Source of the DNA: JBDTSW01 sp963797835
GTDB taxonomy: Bacteria; Actinomycetota; Thermoleophilia; Solirubrobacterales; 70-9
DNA: 64,000 nucleotides
Reading direction: 5' to 3'
Assembly (NCBI GenBank): GCA_963797835.1
Contig: CAWCRN010000003.1
Coordinates: forward strand, 1 to 64,000
Shown here: positions 7,886 through 16,202 of the stretch, piece by piece
Layout: each line of letters begins with the position of its first letter
Position numbering within the stretch: the first letter of the stretch is position 1
Program-made: the position numbers and the translations under genes
Notes under the pieces: generated by a model
Seen by the model: only the letters and a program-made list of their open reading frames with translations
Database searches by the model: none
Told to the model about the DNA's origin: nothing

Positions 7886-10101
7886 CTAAGCCCGGCCGAG
7901 CTCGCGCGCGAGGCGCGCCGCGTGCACGTCGGAGACCTGGCGGCGCTTGGCCGCCGCCGCGGGCCAGATCGCGACCAGGCCGCCGGCGATCCCGATCGCG
8001 CCGCCGACCCAGAGCCAGATGACCAGCGGGTTGTAGTTGACGCGGAAGTCCACCGGCGCGCCACCCTCGAGATAGCTGTCGCGCAGGCCGCCGATCGCCT
8101 GGCCCTCCAGGGTCGCGGCGAGCTGCTCGGCCGCCTCGGGCGGGGTGCCCGCTGGGAGCTGCCGCAGCAGCTGTGCGATCCGCTTGTCGGCGAGCTCGAT
8201 CCGCTCGTCGAGCGTGGCCAGGTCCGGCCGCATGGCCGTCCAGAGGTCGCCGCCCGCCCCGCCGGTCCGCCCGACCTCGCTGGTCGCCTCGCCCTCGAAG
8301 AAGCTGCGAACGCCGCCCGTGGTCGCCGACGAGTAGTAGTTGCGCGAGGGGCGCAGGACCGCGAACGGCTCGCCGTCGCGCTCCACGGCGAGCGTGGCGC
8401 CGAAGGTGAGCCGTTGCTCGGCGGTGTCGATCGCGGCGCTCGGCTCGGTGTAGGTGACCTGGAAGTCGCCGACGCCGGCCGACTCGCCCGGCGTCGAGGC
8501 GGACGTCCGAGGACGTCTGGAAGCTCGACGAGGCGGCGACCGCGATGAACAGGATCGCGATCCCCGCGTGGACGACGTAGCCGCCGTAGCGCCGCCGGTT
8601 CCGGGCCACCACGCGCGCCGCGGCGGCCCCCAGCCCACCCCCCGCCAGCGCCCGCTGCGCCGACGCCGCCCGCACGAGCTCCGAGCCCAGCGCGCCGAGG
8701 GCGAAGGCGGCGAAGGTGAAGAGCACGAGCGCGGCCGGCTCCGACACGGCGTCGGTGAACAGCGCCAGCCCGCCCGCGACCGACCGCCGCCAGCGCCAGC
8801 GCGGGCCACACGAGCCGCCAGGCCCGCCCCGCGCTCACCCGCCGCCACGCCAGCAGCGGCCCGATTCCCGTGAACAGGACGAGCACGATCGCCAGCGGCG
8901 TCGTGACCGCGTTGAAGAACGGCGGCCCCACCGAGCGCTCCTCGCCGGTGAGCGCCTCGGAGATCAACGGGAAGAACGTGCCCCAGAAGATCACCGCACA
9001 GAGCGCGACCAGCAGCAGGTTGTTCACCAGGAAGACGGCCTCGCGCGAGGCGAGCGATTCGATCCGGCGCGGCCCTCGCAGGTCGTCGAGCCGGGAGACG
9101 ATCAGCGCCGCCGAGCCGACGACCACGACCGCGATCAGGGCCAGGAGGGGCCCGCCCACCTTCGACACGCCGAACGCGTGGATCGACTCCAGGATCCCCG
9201 AGCGCACGAGGAACGTGCCCAGGAGGCAGAGCGCGAAGGTAGTCACGATCAGCGACACGTTCCAGGTGCGGAGCATCCCCCGCTTCTCCTGCACGATCAC
9301 CGAGTGCAGGAACGCGGTGCCGATCAGCCACGGCATCAGCGAGGCGTTCTCGACCGGGTCCCAGCCCCAGTAGCCGCCCCAGCCCAGCTCGTTGTAGGAC
9401 CAGAACGAGCCGAGCAGGATGCCCGTCCCGAGGAAGAGCCAGGCGACGAGCGCGAAGCGGCGGGTGGCGCGGATCCATGCGGCGTCGAGGCGCCGTGTCA
9501 CGAGCGCCGCGATCGCGAACGCGAACGGGATGCTGAACAGGACGTAGCCCGAGTACAGCATCGGCGGGTGGATGGCCATCGCCGGGTGGCGAAGGAGCGG
9601 GGTCAGCCCGACGCCCTCGGCCGGCGCCGGGTCGAGCCGGGTGAACGGGAACGAGTCGGCGCCCGGCGAGAGGATCCCGAACAGCATCAGCCCGGTGAAG
9701 AAGACGGCGAGCCCGCCGAGCACCGCGGTGGCCCACGGGACCAGCTCGCGCAGGCGGTTGCGCGTCGCGAGCAGAACGCCCGAGGTGGCCAGCGACAGCA
9801 CCCAGGCCCAGAGCAGGAGCGAGCCGGCCTGGCTCGACCACATCGCGGTCATCTTGTAGCCGGTGGGGGTGGTGGTCGAGGAGTGGTCGGCCACCAGCTC
9901 GACCGAGAAGTCGTCGCGCAGGAACGAGACCTCGAGGCAGACGACCGCGACGGTCAGGAGCCCCGCGAGGGCGAAGACGCCACGCCGCGCCGAGTCGGTG
10001 AACCGACGCTCGCCGCGGGTGCCGATGAGGGCCGCGACCACCACGTACACCGCCACCAGGAAGGCGCAGCCCAGGGCGGCCGCACCGAGCGCCGGGATCA
10101 C
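7886..10101 (-). CDS. ccmF: Heme lyase / cytochrome c-type biogenesis protein CcmF (two frameshifts)
   Basis: Large multi-pass protein that attaches heme to apocytochrome c on the outer face of the membrane. From a GTG start it shows many helices, HPPMLYSGYVLFSIPF with heme-ligand histidine, and the Trp-rich heme-handling motif WGGYWGWDPVENASLMPWL near residue 245, then HSVIVQEKRGMLRTWN. The C-terminal part (YGGYVVHAGIAILFIAVAAS, then DFQVTYTEPSAAIDTAEQ and a last helix VIWLWVGGAIGIAGGLVAIW) is intact but spread over two other frames: single-base insertions near 8775-8784 and 8485-8492 break it. Corrected length is about 735 residues. Follows ccmE on the same strand. Confidence 0.88.
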
Positions 10102-10126
10102 GAGTCGGCCGGCGCCGCGCGGGGGC

Positions 10127-10558
10127 TCACGAGTCCTCGATGATGACCTGGTCGGGGTTCTCCTCGGCCTCGTCGGCGAACTTCGACGGGCACTTGGTGA
10201 TCAGGCTGTCGCGCTCGCCGACCAGCGTGCCCTGCTGAAGCTCGCCGGTGATGATCACCTCGCGGCCCTCCCGGAACGGGTCAGGGACGGTGCCCGTGTA
10301 GCTCACCGGGAGGCTCTGGCCGGGGTCGTCGCGGTCCTCGATCTGAAACCGAAGCTCATCGCCTTCGTGCTTCACCGAGCCGTCGGAGACGATCCCGAAC
10401 ACCTCGTACGTCGACCCCGGCCCGGCCGCGAGGGCCTCGCCCGGCGACTTCGCCTCGCTGGAGGCGCTGAAGGAGACGTAGACCAATGCCGCGGCCAGCA
10501 CGACCGCGGTGCCGAGCGCCACGCCAAGGCGGATCTTTCGCTTTCGATCTGGGTCCAT
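10127..10558 (-). CDS. ccmE: Cytochrome c maturation heme chaperone CcmE, Cys-type variant
   Basis: Periplasmic-side membrane-anchored chaperone that carries heme covalently to CcmF. Starting at ATG 10558 (MDPDRKRKIRLGVALG) it has one anchor helix, then an OB-fold beta barrel (YEVFGIVSDGSVKHEGDELRF, REVIITGELQQG). The heme-binding site is LITKCPSKF: the usual histidine of HxxxY is replaced by cysteine and the tyrosine by phenylalanine. Cys-type CcmE proteins with CxxxY are known in archaea and some bacteria; the Phe is less usual. Upstream neighbour of ccmF, 25 bases apart. Confidence 0.87.
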   Translation of the reverse strand: MDPDRKRKIRLGVALGTAVVLAAALVYVSFSASSEAKSPGEALAAGPGSTYEVFGIVSDGSVKHEGDELRFQIEDRDDPGQSLPVSYTGTVPDPFREGREVIITGELQQGTLVGERDSLITKCPSKFADEAEENPDQVIIEDS

Positions 10559-10627
10559 AGGGGCCCGGAGGGGCACGCCCGATTATCGCAAGGCCCCGTC
10601 CGCATCTCGTTCGTAGAATCGTGCGTG

Positions 10628-11344
10628 ATGGCGGGCGAACGGAGACGTCTTCCTCATCACCGGGGCCTCGACCGGCATCGGCGCCGAGACCGCGCGCCAG
10701 GCCGAACGGACGCCGGCTACCGGGTGGTGCTGGCCGCGCGCAGCGCCGACAAGCTCGAGGCCCTGGCGGAGGAGCTGGGCGGTCCCGAGCACGCGGTCGC
10801 CGTGGCCTGCGACGTCTCCGAGTGGGAGCAGAACGAGCGGCTCGCGGCCCAGGCGATCGAGGCCTTCGGGCGGATCGACGTCGTCTTCGCCAACGCCGGC
10901 TTCGGCGCCACGCGCGGCTTCCTCGAGGAGTCGCCCGAGCACTGGCGCTCGATGGTGCTCACGAACGTCCTCGGCGTCGCCTACACGATCCGCGCGACCC
11001 TCCCCCACCTGCTCGAGCGCGACTCCGGCCACTACGTGATCACCAGCTCGATCGCCGGGCGCCGGGTGCTGCCCGGGTCGATGTACTCGGCCTCGAAGTG
11101 GGCCGTGACCGCGATCGGCGAGGCGCTGCGCCAGGAACTGCGCGAGATGCGCGAGAACCGGACGATCCGCACGACCCTGATCGAGCCCGGGATGGTCGAC
11201 ACGCCGTTCTTCGAGAACCGGCCGGGGCCGGACAACGCCCTCCACGACGACGACGTCGCCCGGGCCGTCCTCTTCGCCGTGTCACAGCCCCCGCATATGG
11301 ACGTGAACGAGATCGTGATCCGGCCCACGCAGCAGCGCACTTGA
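10628..11344 (+). CDS. Short-chain dehydrogenase/reductase (SDR), N-terminus frameshifted
   Basis: Cytosolic NAD(P)-dependent oxidoreductase of the classical SDR family, about 238 residues when corrected. The nucleotide-binding motif TGASTGIG (frame shifted by insertion near 10641-10644) follows MAGER, and the frame returns near 10705-10712 before GYRVVLAARSADKLEAL. Further on are VFANAGFG (NAG motif), the catalytic Ser in ITSSIAGRR, and Tyr/Lys in YSASKWA, which is YxxxK. The C-terminal REMRENRTIRTTLIEPGMVDT is typical. Two opposite one-base changes 65 bases apart suggest sequence error. Divergent from ccmE and convergent with the alkaline phosphatase. Substrate unknown. Confidence 0.8.
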   Translation: MAGERRRLPHHRGLDRHRRRDRAPGRTDAGYRVVLAARSADKLEALAEELGGPEHAVAVACDVSEWEQNERLAAQAIEAFGRIDVVFANAGFGATRGFLEESPEHWRSMVLTNVLGVAYTIRATLPHLLERDSGHYVITSSIAGRRVLPGSMYSASKWAVTAIGEALRQELREMRENRTIRTTLIEPGMVDTPFFENRPGPDNALHDDDVARAVLFAVSQPPHMDVNEIVIRPTQQRT

Positions 11345-11384
11345 GCGAAGCCCAGGCCTCGCCGCGGGCGACCAGGCGGACGCT

Positions 11385-12701
11385 CTACTCGGCCGTCAGC
11401 GCCTGCTGGATGACCTCGAACACGTGGGTGTTGTGGTGCACGCCCATCAGCTCCTCGGCGAGCGGGCCCACCGCGGTCACCGGGACCATGCCGCCCGTGT
11501 GCTCGGGGGTCGTCCAGTCGACCTTGAACGTACGGTCCGTGCCCTCGATCTCGAAGGGCCCGCTTCGCGGCGGGACCTCGCCGTTCGGGCCGGCGTTGTT
11601 GAGTGAGCCGTCGCCGTAGTACGGCACCGGATCGTCGCCGTTGGAGTTGGTGTTCGTTTCGGCCGGCTCTTCGATCGTCATCCCGCCGGTCTCGTGGTCC
11701 GCGGTGACGATCAGCAGGACGTCGGGGTGGGTGTCGCGGAACTCCTGGACCACCTCGACCATGTCGTTGATCGTCTTGCCGGTCTTGATCACGTTGACCC
11801 CGTCGTGCTCGTGCGCGGCCGAGTCCATGTCGTCGCTCTCGGCAACAAGGAAGAACCCGTCCGGGTCCTGGCTGAGCAGCTCGAGTGACTTCTCGAGGAG
11901 CTTGGGCTCCTTCACGTAGTAGGGGTCGTCCTGGGGCTTGTAACCCTCCAGCTCCTTCCACCTCTGGAGCCCGCTGTCCTGGACAAGCGCGAGCGCCTTC
12001 GGCCCGGTCAGCCCATCGACCGTGTCCCGGTCGTAGGCGTACTCGTACCCGAGGCCCTGGGCCTCCGCGACGAGATCGTCGGTGCCGATGCTCGCGTCCT
12101 CGTCGGGGACCTCGTCCGGGATCATCCCCTCCTCGCCCTCCGGGTACCAGTAGCCCTCGCCGCCGCCCATCATCACGTCGGGCGAGATGCCCCGGAGCGT
12201 GCGCTCGGCGATCTTCACCTTCAGGTCGCGGTTCTTGATCGGCGCGGCGAAGGCGGCCAGCGTGGCGTTGGTGATGTCGTGGTCGTTCACCAGGCCCGTG
12301 GACTTGCCCGCGTCCTCGGCGATCTGCATCAGCGTCGGCGGGCGCTCCAGCTTCGGCCCCATGCCGACGAGGCCGTTCTTCGTCTTCACGCCGATCGACC
12401 ATGCGGTCGCGCCGGCGGCGGAGTCGCTGACGGCCCTCGTGCGGGGGACGGTGTCGAGGAACCCCGTGACGGGGAGGGCGTCCATGGGCTGGCGCTCGTC
12501 GAGGCCGTAGGTCGCGTACTGGATGGCGGTTCGCTGCTGGATCCCCATCCCGTCGCCTGAGATCAGCACCACGCTGGTGCCGGGCGTCGGCGGATCGGCG
12601 TTACTCGAGGTGTCGAGCGCGAAGAGCGCAGTCAACGTGGCCAAGCCGGCGGCCGCCACCCCCACGAAGATCCGGCGCTGCGACGACTGCGTGTGCTCCA
12701 T
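11385..12701 (-). CDS. Alkaline phosphatase (PhoA family), exported
   Basis: Metal-dependent phosphomonoesterase acting outside the membrane. ATG 12701 gives a signal region (RRIFVGVAAAGLATLTALFA then NADPP). Catalytic motif: SDSAAGATAWSIG, with the nucleophile Ser in DSAA, near residue 95 of the translated gene; zinc/magnesium ligands appear as VVLISGDGMG, AESDDMDSAAHEHD and LLIVTADHETGG, and the last histidine as TPEHTGG. At 438 residues it matches PhoA-type enzymes. Codirectional with, and 63 bases after, the class III aminotransferase; the gap holds an AT-rich inverted repeat that may carry its own promoter. Phosphate control is plausible but no Pho box is convincing. Confidence 0.9.
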   Translation of the reverse strand: MEHTQSSQRRIFVGVAAAGLATLTALFALDTSSNADPPTPGTSVVLISGDGMGIQQRTAIQYATYGLDERQPMDALPVTGFLDTVPRTRAVSDSAAGATAWSIGVKTKNGLVGMGPKLERPPTLMQIAEDAGKSTGLVNDHDITNATLAAFAAPIKNRDLKVKIAERTLRGISPDVMMGGGEGYWYPEGEEGMIPDEVPDEDASIGTDDLVAEAQGLGYEYAYDRDTVDGLTGPKALALVQDSGLQRWKELEGYKPQDDPYYVKEPKLLEKSLELLSQDPDGFFLVAESDDMDSAAHEHDGVNVIKTGKTINDMVEVVQEFRDTHPDVLLIVTADHETGGMTIEEPAETNTNSNGDDPVPYYGDGSLNNAGPNGEVPPRSGPFEIEGTDRTFKVDWTTPEHTGGMVPVTAVGPLAEELMGVHHNTHVFEVIQQALTAE

Positions 12702-12733
12702 GACTACCCTTCGACTGATTGTTGAACAACTCC

Positions 12734-12756
12734 ATAATGACACAGCTCATCATTAT
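12734..12756. promoter_or_regulatory. AT-rich inverted repeat before alkaline phosphatase
   Basis: ATAATGA, nine bases, then TCATTAT form a perfect 7-bp inverted repeat in a locally AT-rich patch. A second small palindrome, TTGTTGAACAA (12719-12729), follows towards the alkaline phosphatase start. Position 18-55 bases upstream of the ATG fits an operator/promoter region; the binding protein is unknown. Confidence 0.4.
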
Positions 12757-12764
12757 CTGCCTCC

Positions 12765-14120
12765 TCACCCGCCCACGAGCTCGGCGGCGGCCTCGGCGAA
12801 CGCCTCGGTGTGGCGGTCGACGTGCGCCTCGCTCGTCGCCGGCGACATCAGCGCCATCATGTGGAACGGGGTCAAGAGCACGCCCCGGTTGAGCATGTAG
12901 AGGTGGAGCAGCGCGTCGAGCTCCGGATCCATCGCCGCGGCCGCCTCGCCGCCCGTGCGGGGCGGGCTCGGGCTGAACATGTACTCGGCGCGGCAGCCCA
13001 GCCGGGTCACCGACCAGGGCAGTCCGTGCTCGGAGATCTGCTCCGCCACCCCGCTCTCGAAGCGCTCGGCGAGCGCGATCATCCGCTCGAAGGCCTCGTC
13101 GGTCAGCACCTCGGTCAGCGTCGCGCGGGCGGCGGCCAGCGAGAGCGCGTTGCCGGCCAGGGTGCCCCCGACGCCCCCCACGTCCGCCGCGCCGGCGACC
13201 GTATGGTCGAGGATGCGGCCGGCGACGTCGTCGGTGAACCCGTAGGCGCCGATCGGGACGCCCCCGCCGATCGGCTTGCCGATCGTGAGGAAATCGGGCT
13301 CCAGGCCCGCGACGCCGGTGTAGCCGCCGGGGCCACAGCACAGCGTGTGCGTCTCGTCGATCACGAGCAGCGTCTCCGTCGCGCGGGTCAGCTCGCGCAG
13401 CCGCTCGTGGTAGCCGTCGTCGGCCAGGACGATGCCGATGTTCGTGAGCGCCGGCTCGACCAGCACGCACGCCACGTCCCCGTGGGCGAGCTCGCGCTCG
13501 AGGGCCTCGAGGTCGTTGATCTCGACGATCCGGGTCGTCTCGGCCGGGGGCACCGGCGGGCCGACGTTGCCCTCCCGCGGCCGGACCTCGCCGTCGATCA
13601 AGCCGGCGACGGTCTCGTCGACGCTGCCGTGGTAGCAGTGGTTGTGGACGAGCACCTTGCCGCGGCCGGAGATCTCCCTCGCCAGGCGGACGACGAATCG
13701 GTTCGCGTCCGTCGCCGAGAGCGTGAACTGCCAGTTCTGAAGGCCGAACCGGCGCTTCATCTCCTCGCCGACCAGCACCCCGTCCTCGGTCGGCAGCATC
13801 GCCGTGATTCCGCGTTCGGCCCGATCCTTGACCGCCGCGACGGTGGCCGCGGGGGAGTGACCCGTCATCGCGCCCGTGTCCCCGAGGCAGAGGTCCGCGT
13901 AGACGTTTCCGTCCACGTCCGTGACCTCGGCCCCCTGCGCCGACGACAGGAAGACCGGGAACTCCCCCGGCCAGCGGGTCATCCAGTTCATCGGCACGCC
14001 CGAGAGCAGCGATCCCTCGGCGCGCTCGTGGAGCCGCCGCGAGGCGGGGTGCTCGGCCGCGAACCTCCCGCGCTCGCGCTCGAGTAGCTCGGCGATCCGG
14101 CCTGGTTCGATCTCGGTCAA
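12765..14120 (-). CDS. Class III PLP-dependent aminotransferase (GSA-aminomutase-like)
   Basis: A 451-residue fold-type I enzyme. TTG 14120 is preferred because AGGAGGAGAG lies just before it; an upstream start adds only Arg-rich residues. Landmarks: EVTDVDGNVYADLCLGDTGAM, HNHCYHGSVDETV (PLP phosphate side), VIDETHTLCCGPGGY with the Asp that binds the pyridine nitrogen, and the Schiff-base lysine in LTIGKPIGGGVPIG. The sequence is closest in style to glutamate-1-semialdehyde aminomutase relatives, but no hemL context exists. It is divergent from the GntR regulator across an 80-base shared control region, so it probably belongs to the catabolic regulon. Confidence 0.85.
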   Translation of the reverse strand: MTEIEPGRIAELLERERGRFAAEHPASRRLHERAEGSLLSGVPMNWMTRWPGEFPVFLSSAQGAEVTDVDGNVYADLCLGDTGAMTGHSPAATVAAVKDRAERGITAMLPTEDGVLVGEEMKRRFGLQNWQFTLSATDANRFVVRLAREISGRGKVLVHNHCYHGSVDETVAGLIDGEVRPREGNVGPPVPPAETTRIVEINDLEALERELAHGDVACVLVEPALTNIGIVLADDGYHERLRELTRATETLLVIDETHTLCCGPGGYTGVAGLEPDFLTIGKPIGGGVPIGAYGFTDDVAGRILDHTVAGAADVGGVGGTLAGNALSLAAARATLTEVLTDEAFERMIALAERFESGVAEQISEHGLPWSVTRLGCRAEYMFSPSPPRTGGEAAAAMDPELDALLHLYMLNRGVLLTPFHMMALMSPATSEAHVDRHTEAFAEAAAELVGG

Positions 14121-14167
14121 CGCTCTCTCCTCCTCGTGTCGGCGCCCCGGCGTTCGTGCCCGGTTGG

Positions 14168-14199
14168 CACATCTTGTCAAATTGTGGAATGATGTGACA
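14168..14199. promoter_or_regulatory. Nested inverted repeats between aminotransferase and GntR genes
   Basis: CACATC (14168-14173) and GATGTG (14191-14196) form one inverted repeat, and TGTCA (14175-14179) with TGACA (14195-14199) a second. The site ends one base before the GntR start and lies in the only real intergenic gap of the cluster. FadR/FCD regulators commonly bind such dyads in their own divergent promoter, so this is the best operator candidate. Confidence 0.5.
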
Positions 14200-14200
14200 T

Positions 14201-14929
14201 ATGGTCAAAGCAGACTCAGACGCCACCCCGCCCGCAGAGCAAAGTCCGGCCGACGGCCCGGACCTCCAGGTCGCGACCGTATCCACGGTCCAGGCCGCGG
14301 CCAACGCGCTCCGCGAGCAGATCCTCGACGGCCACATCGAGCCGGGCGCGCGGCTGCGGGAGACCGAATTCGCCGAGCGCCTCGGGATCGCGCGGCATTC
14401 GTTCCGGGCCGCGACGCAGATCCTGATCGCCGAGGGGCTGCTCCTGCGTGAGCCCAATCGCGGGGTGCACGTCCCGGTTCTCGACCCGGACGACCTCATC
14501 GACGTCTTCCGGCTGCGCACGGCGCTCGAGCTCGAGGCCGTCCGGCTGGTCATGGCCTCCGGCGAGATCCCGGAGACGGCCGAGGAGTCGGTCAGCGAGC
14601 TGTCCGGCGTCGGCGACGACGCCCCCTGGCGCTCGGTGGTCGAGCCGGACATGCGCTTCCACCGCGCGATCATCGACGCCGCCGGTTCGCCGCGGCTGGT
14701 GCGCGCCTACTCCTCGGTGCAGTCGGAGATCCTGCTGTGCCTCGTGCAGCTGCGCCCCTACTACCACCGGCCGGCGGAGGTCGCGGCGGAACACGAGGAG
14801 CTGATCGCAGCGCTCCGCGGCGGCGACCCCGACCGGGCCGAGGAGCTGTTTCGAGTCCACCTCGCCGAGGCGGCCGACAACCTGACGAAGGCCTGGCAGG
14901 AGCAGACCGGAGAGAAGGTGATCGTATGA
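14201..14929 (+). CDS. GntR family regulator, FCD (FadR/VanR-like) subfamily
   Basis: A 242-residue transcription factor. Residues about 28-95 form the GntR winged helix (ALREQILDGHIEPGARLRETEFAERLG and FRAATQILIAEGLLLREPNRGVHV), and the rest is an all-helical FCD ligand-binding domain with the metal/ligand residues DMRFHRAIIDAAGS (Asp/His) and later EHEELIAALRGGD and FRVHLAEA. Such domains bind organic acids, often with a metal. Its TGA overlaps the enolase ATG (ATGA 14926-14929), so the regulator is the first gene of the operon, and it is divergent from an aminotransferase gene. Likely represses until the substrate is present. Confidence 0.88.
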   Translation: MVKADSDATPPAEQSPADGPDLQVATVSTVQAAANALREQILDGHIEPGARLRETEFAERLGIARHSFRAATQILIAEGLLLREPNRGVHVPVLDPDDLIDVFRLRTALELEAVRLVMASGEIPETAEESVSELSGVGDDAPWRSVVEPDMRFHRAIIDAAGSPRLVRAYSSVQSEILLCLVQLRPYYHRPAEVAAEHEELIAALRGGDPDRAEELFRVHLAEAADNLTKAWQEQTGEKVIV

Positions 14930-16202
14930 GCCCAGCGGTGACGAACCTGAGGGCGCGCGAGGTCCTCGACTGCCGCGGACTGCCCACGGTCCAGGTCGAC
15001 CTGGAGCTCGACGACGGCGCGGTCGCCACCGCCGACGTCCCGTCGGGGCGCTCAACCGGGTCCAACGAGGCCGCCGAGCTGCGCGACGGGGGCACCCGGT
15101 TCGGGGGGTTCGGCGTGCTCGGCGCCGTGGGCGCGGTGAACGGCGAGCTCCGCGAGGCGCTGGTCGGCCGCGAGCTGCCCGGGCAGCGAACGCTCGACTC
15201 GGCGCTGATCGAGCTGGACGGCACCGAGCGCAAGGAGCGGCTGGGGGCCAACGCCATCCTCGGCGTCTCGCTCGCCGCCGCGCGCGCCCGCGCCGCCTCC
15301 GCCGGCGCCCCGCTGTACCGCGCCCTCAACGCCAACGCCCACGTGCTCCCGGTGCCCCTCGTCAACCTGATCAACGGCGGCAAGCACGCGTCCAACGACC
15401 TCGACTTCCAGGAGTTCATCTGCATCCCGGTCGGTGCCGGCTCGATCCTCGAGGCGCTCCAGATCTCGACGGAGGTGAACCTGGCGCTGGGCGAGATCCT
15501 GCTCGCCAGGTACGGCAAGAGCGCCCTCAACACGGGGGACGAGGGCGGCTACGCGCCGGCGATCTCGAGCCCCCGCGAGGCACTCGGCCTGTTGCACGAG
15601 GCCGTGGAGAAGGCGGGCCACTCCGGGCGCTTCCGCTACGGCCTCGACTGCGCCGCAACCCACCTCCATGACCCCGCGACCGGCAGTTACGAGGTCGCCG
15701 GCGAGCGACGCGACCGCGACGGCATGACCGAGCTCTACCTGGAGCTGATCCGGGACTTCGACGTGGTCACGATCGAGGATCCCCTCGACGAGAACGACTT
15801 CGAGGGCTTCGCCGAACTCACCGCCGCGAGCGGGATCCAGATCGTCGGTGACGACCTGTTCGTCACGAACCCCGGGCGGCTGCGCGCCGGCCTCGATGTG
15901 GGCGCCGCCAACTCGCTGCTCTGGAAGGTCAACCAGATCGGGACGCTCTCGGAGGCGCTCGACGCCGCCGACCTCGCGCACCGCAGCGGCTACACGGTCG
16001 TCGTCTCCGAGCGCTCCGGCGAGACCGAGGACCCGATCATCGCCGACCTCTCGGTGGCGCTCAGCGCCGGTCAGATCAAGACCGGCGCGCCCGTGCGGGG
16101 GGAGCGCACCGCCAAGTACAACCGGCTGATCCGGATCGAGGAGGAGCTCGGCGCGACGGCCTCCTATCCCGGCGACGTTTCCCGGCGGCGATCGCCGCGT
16201 GA
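14926..16202 (+). CDS. Divergent enolase paralog (catabolic operon)
   Basis: Enolase-family protein of about 425 residues. Most catalytic residues are present: INGGKHASND and DFQEF (Glu), GDEGGYAP (Glu), LDCAA (Mg ligand Asp), TIEDPLDENDF (Mg ligand Glu), IVGDDLFVTN (Mg ligand Asp), LLWKVNQIG (catalytic Lys) and GQIKTGAP (Lys). Deviations from the near-invariant family sequence: VSERSGETED in place of SHRSGETED (His to Glu), SGRSTGSNEA for SGASTGxHEA, and LDCRGLPT for LDSRGNPT. These suggest an altered substrate. A missing base in the TTT at 16178-16180 destroys the natural end; corrected, it ends GDVFPAAIAA and TGA 16200-16202, overlapping the next start. Confidence 0.85.

Noticed and set aside
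7525..10101. A single 858-residue CcmF-plus-small-protein fusion
   Set aside because: The frame reads through only because of the indels in ccmF. The small protein has its own ATG at 7806 and ccmF has its own end at 7886 in another frame.
12699..12765. A Pho box upstream of alkaline phosphatase
   Set aside because: Only a single GTTCA-like element is seen, not the direct repeat required; phosphate control remains unproven.
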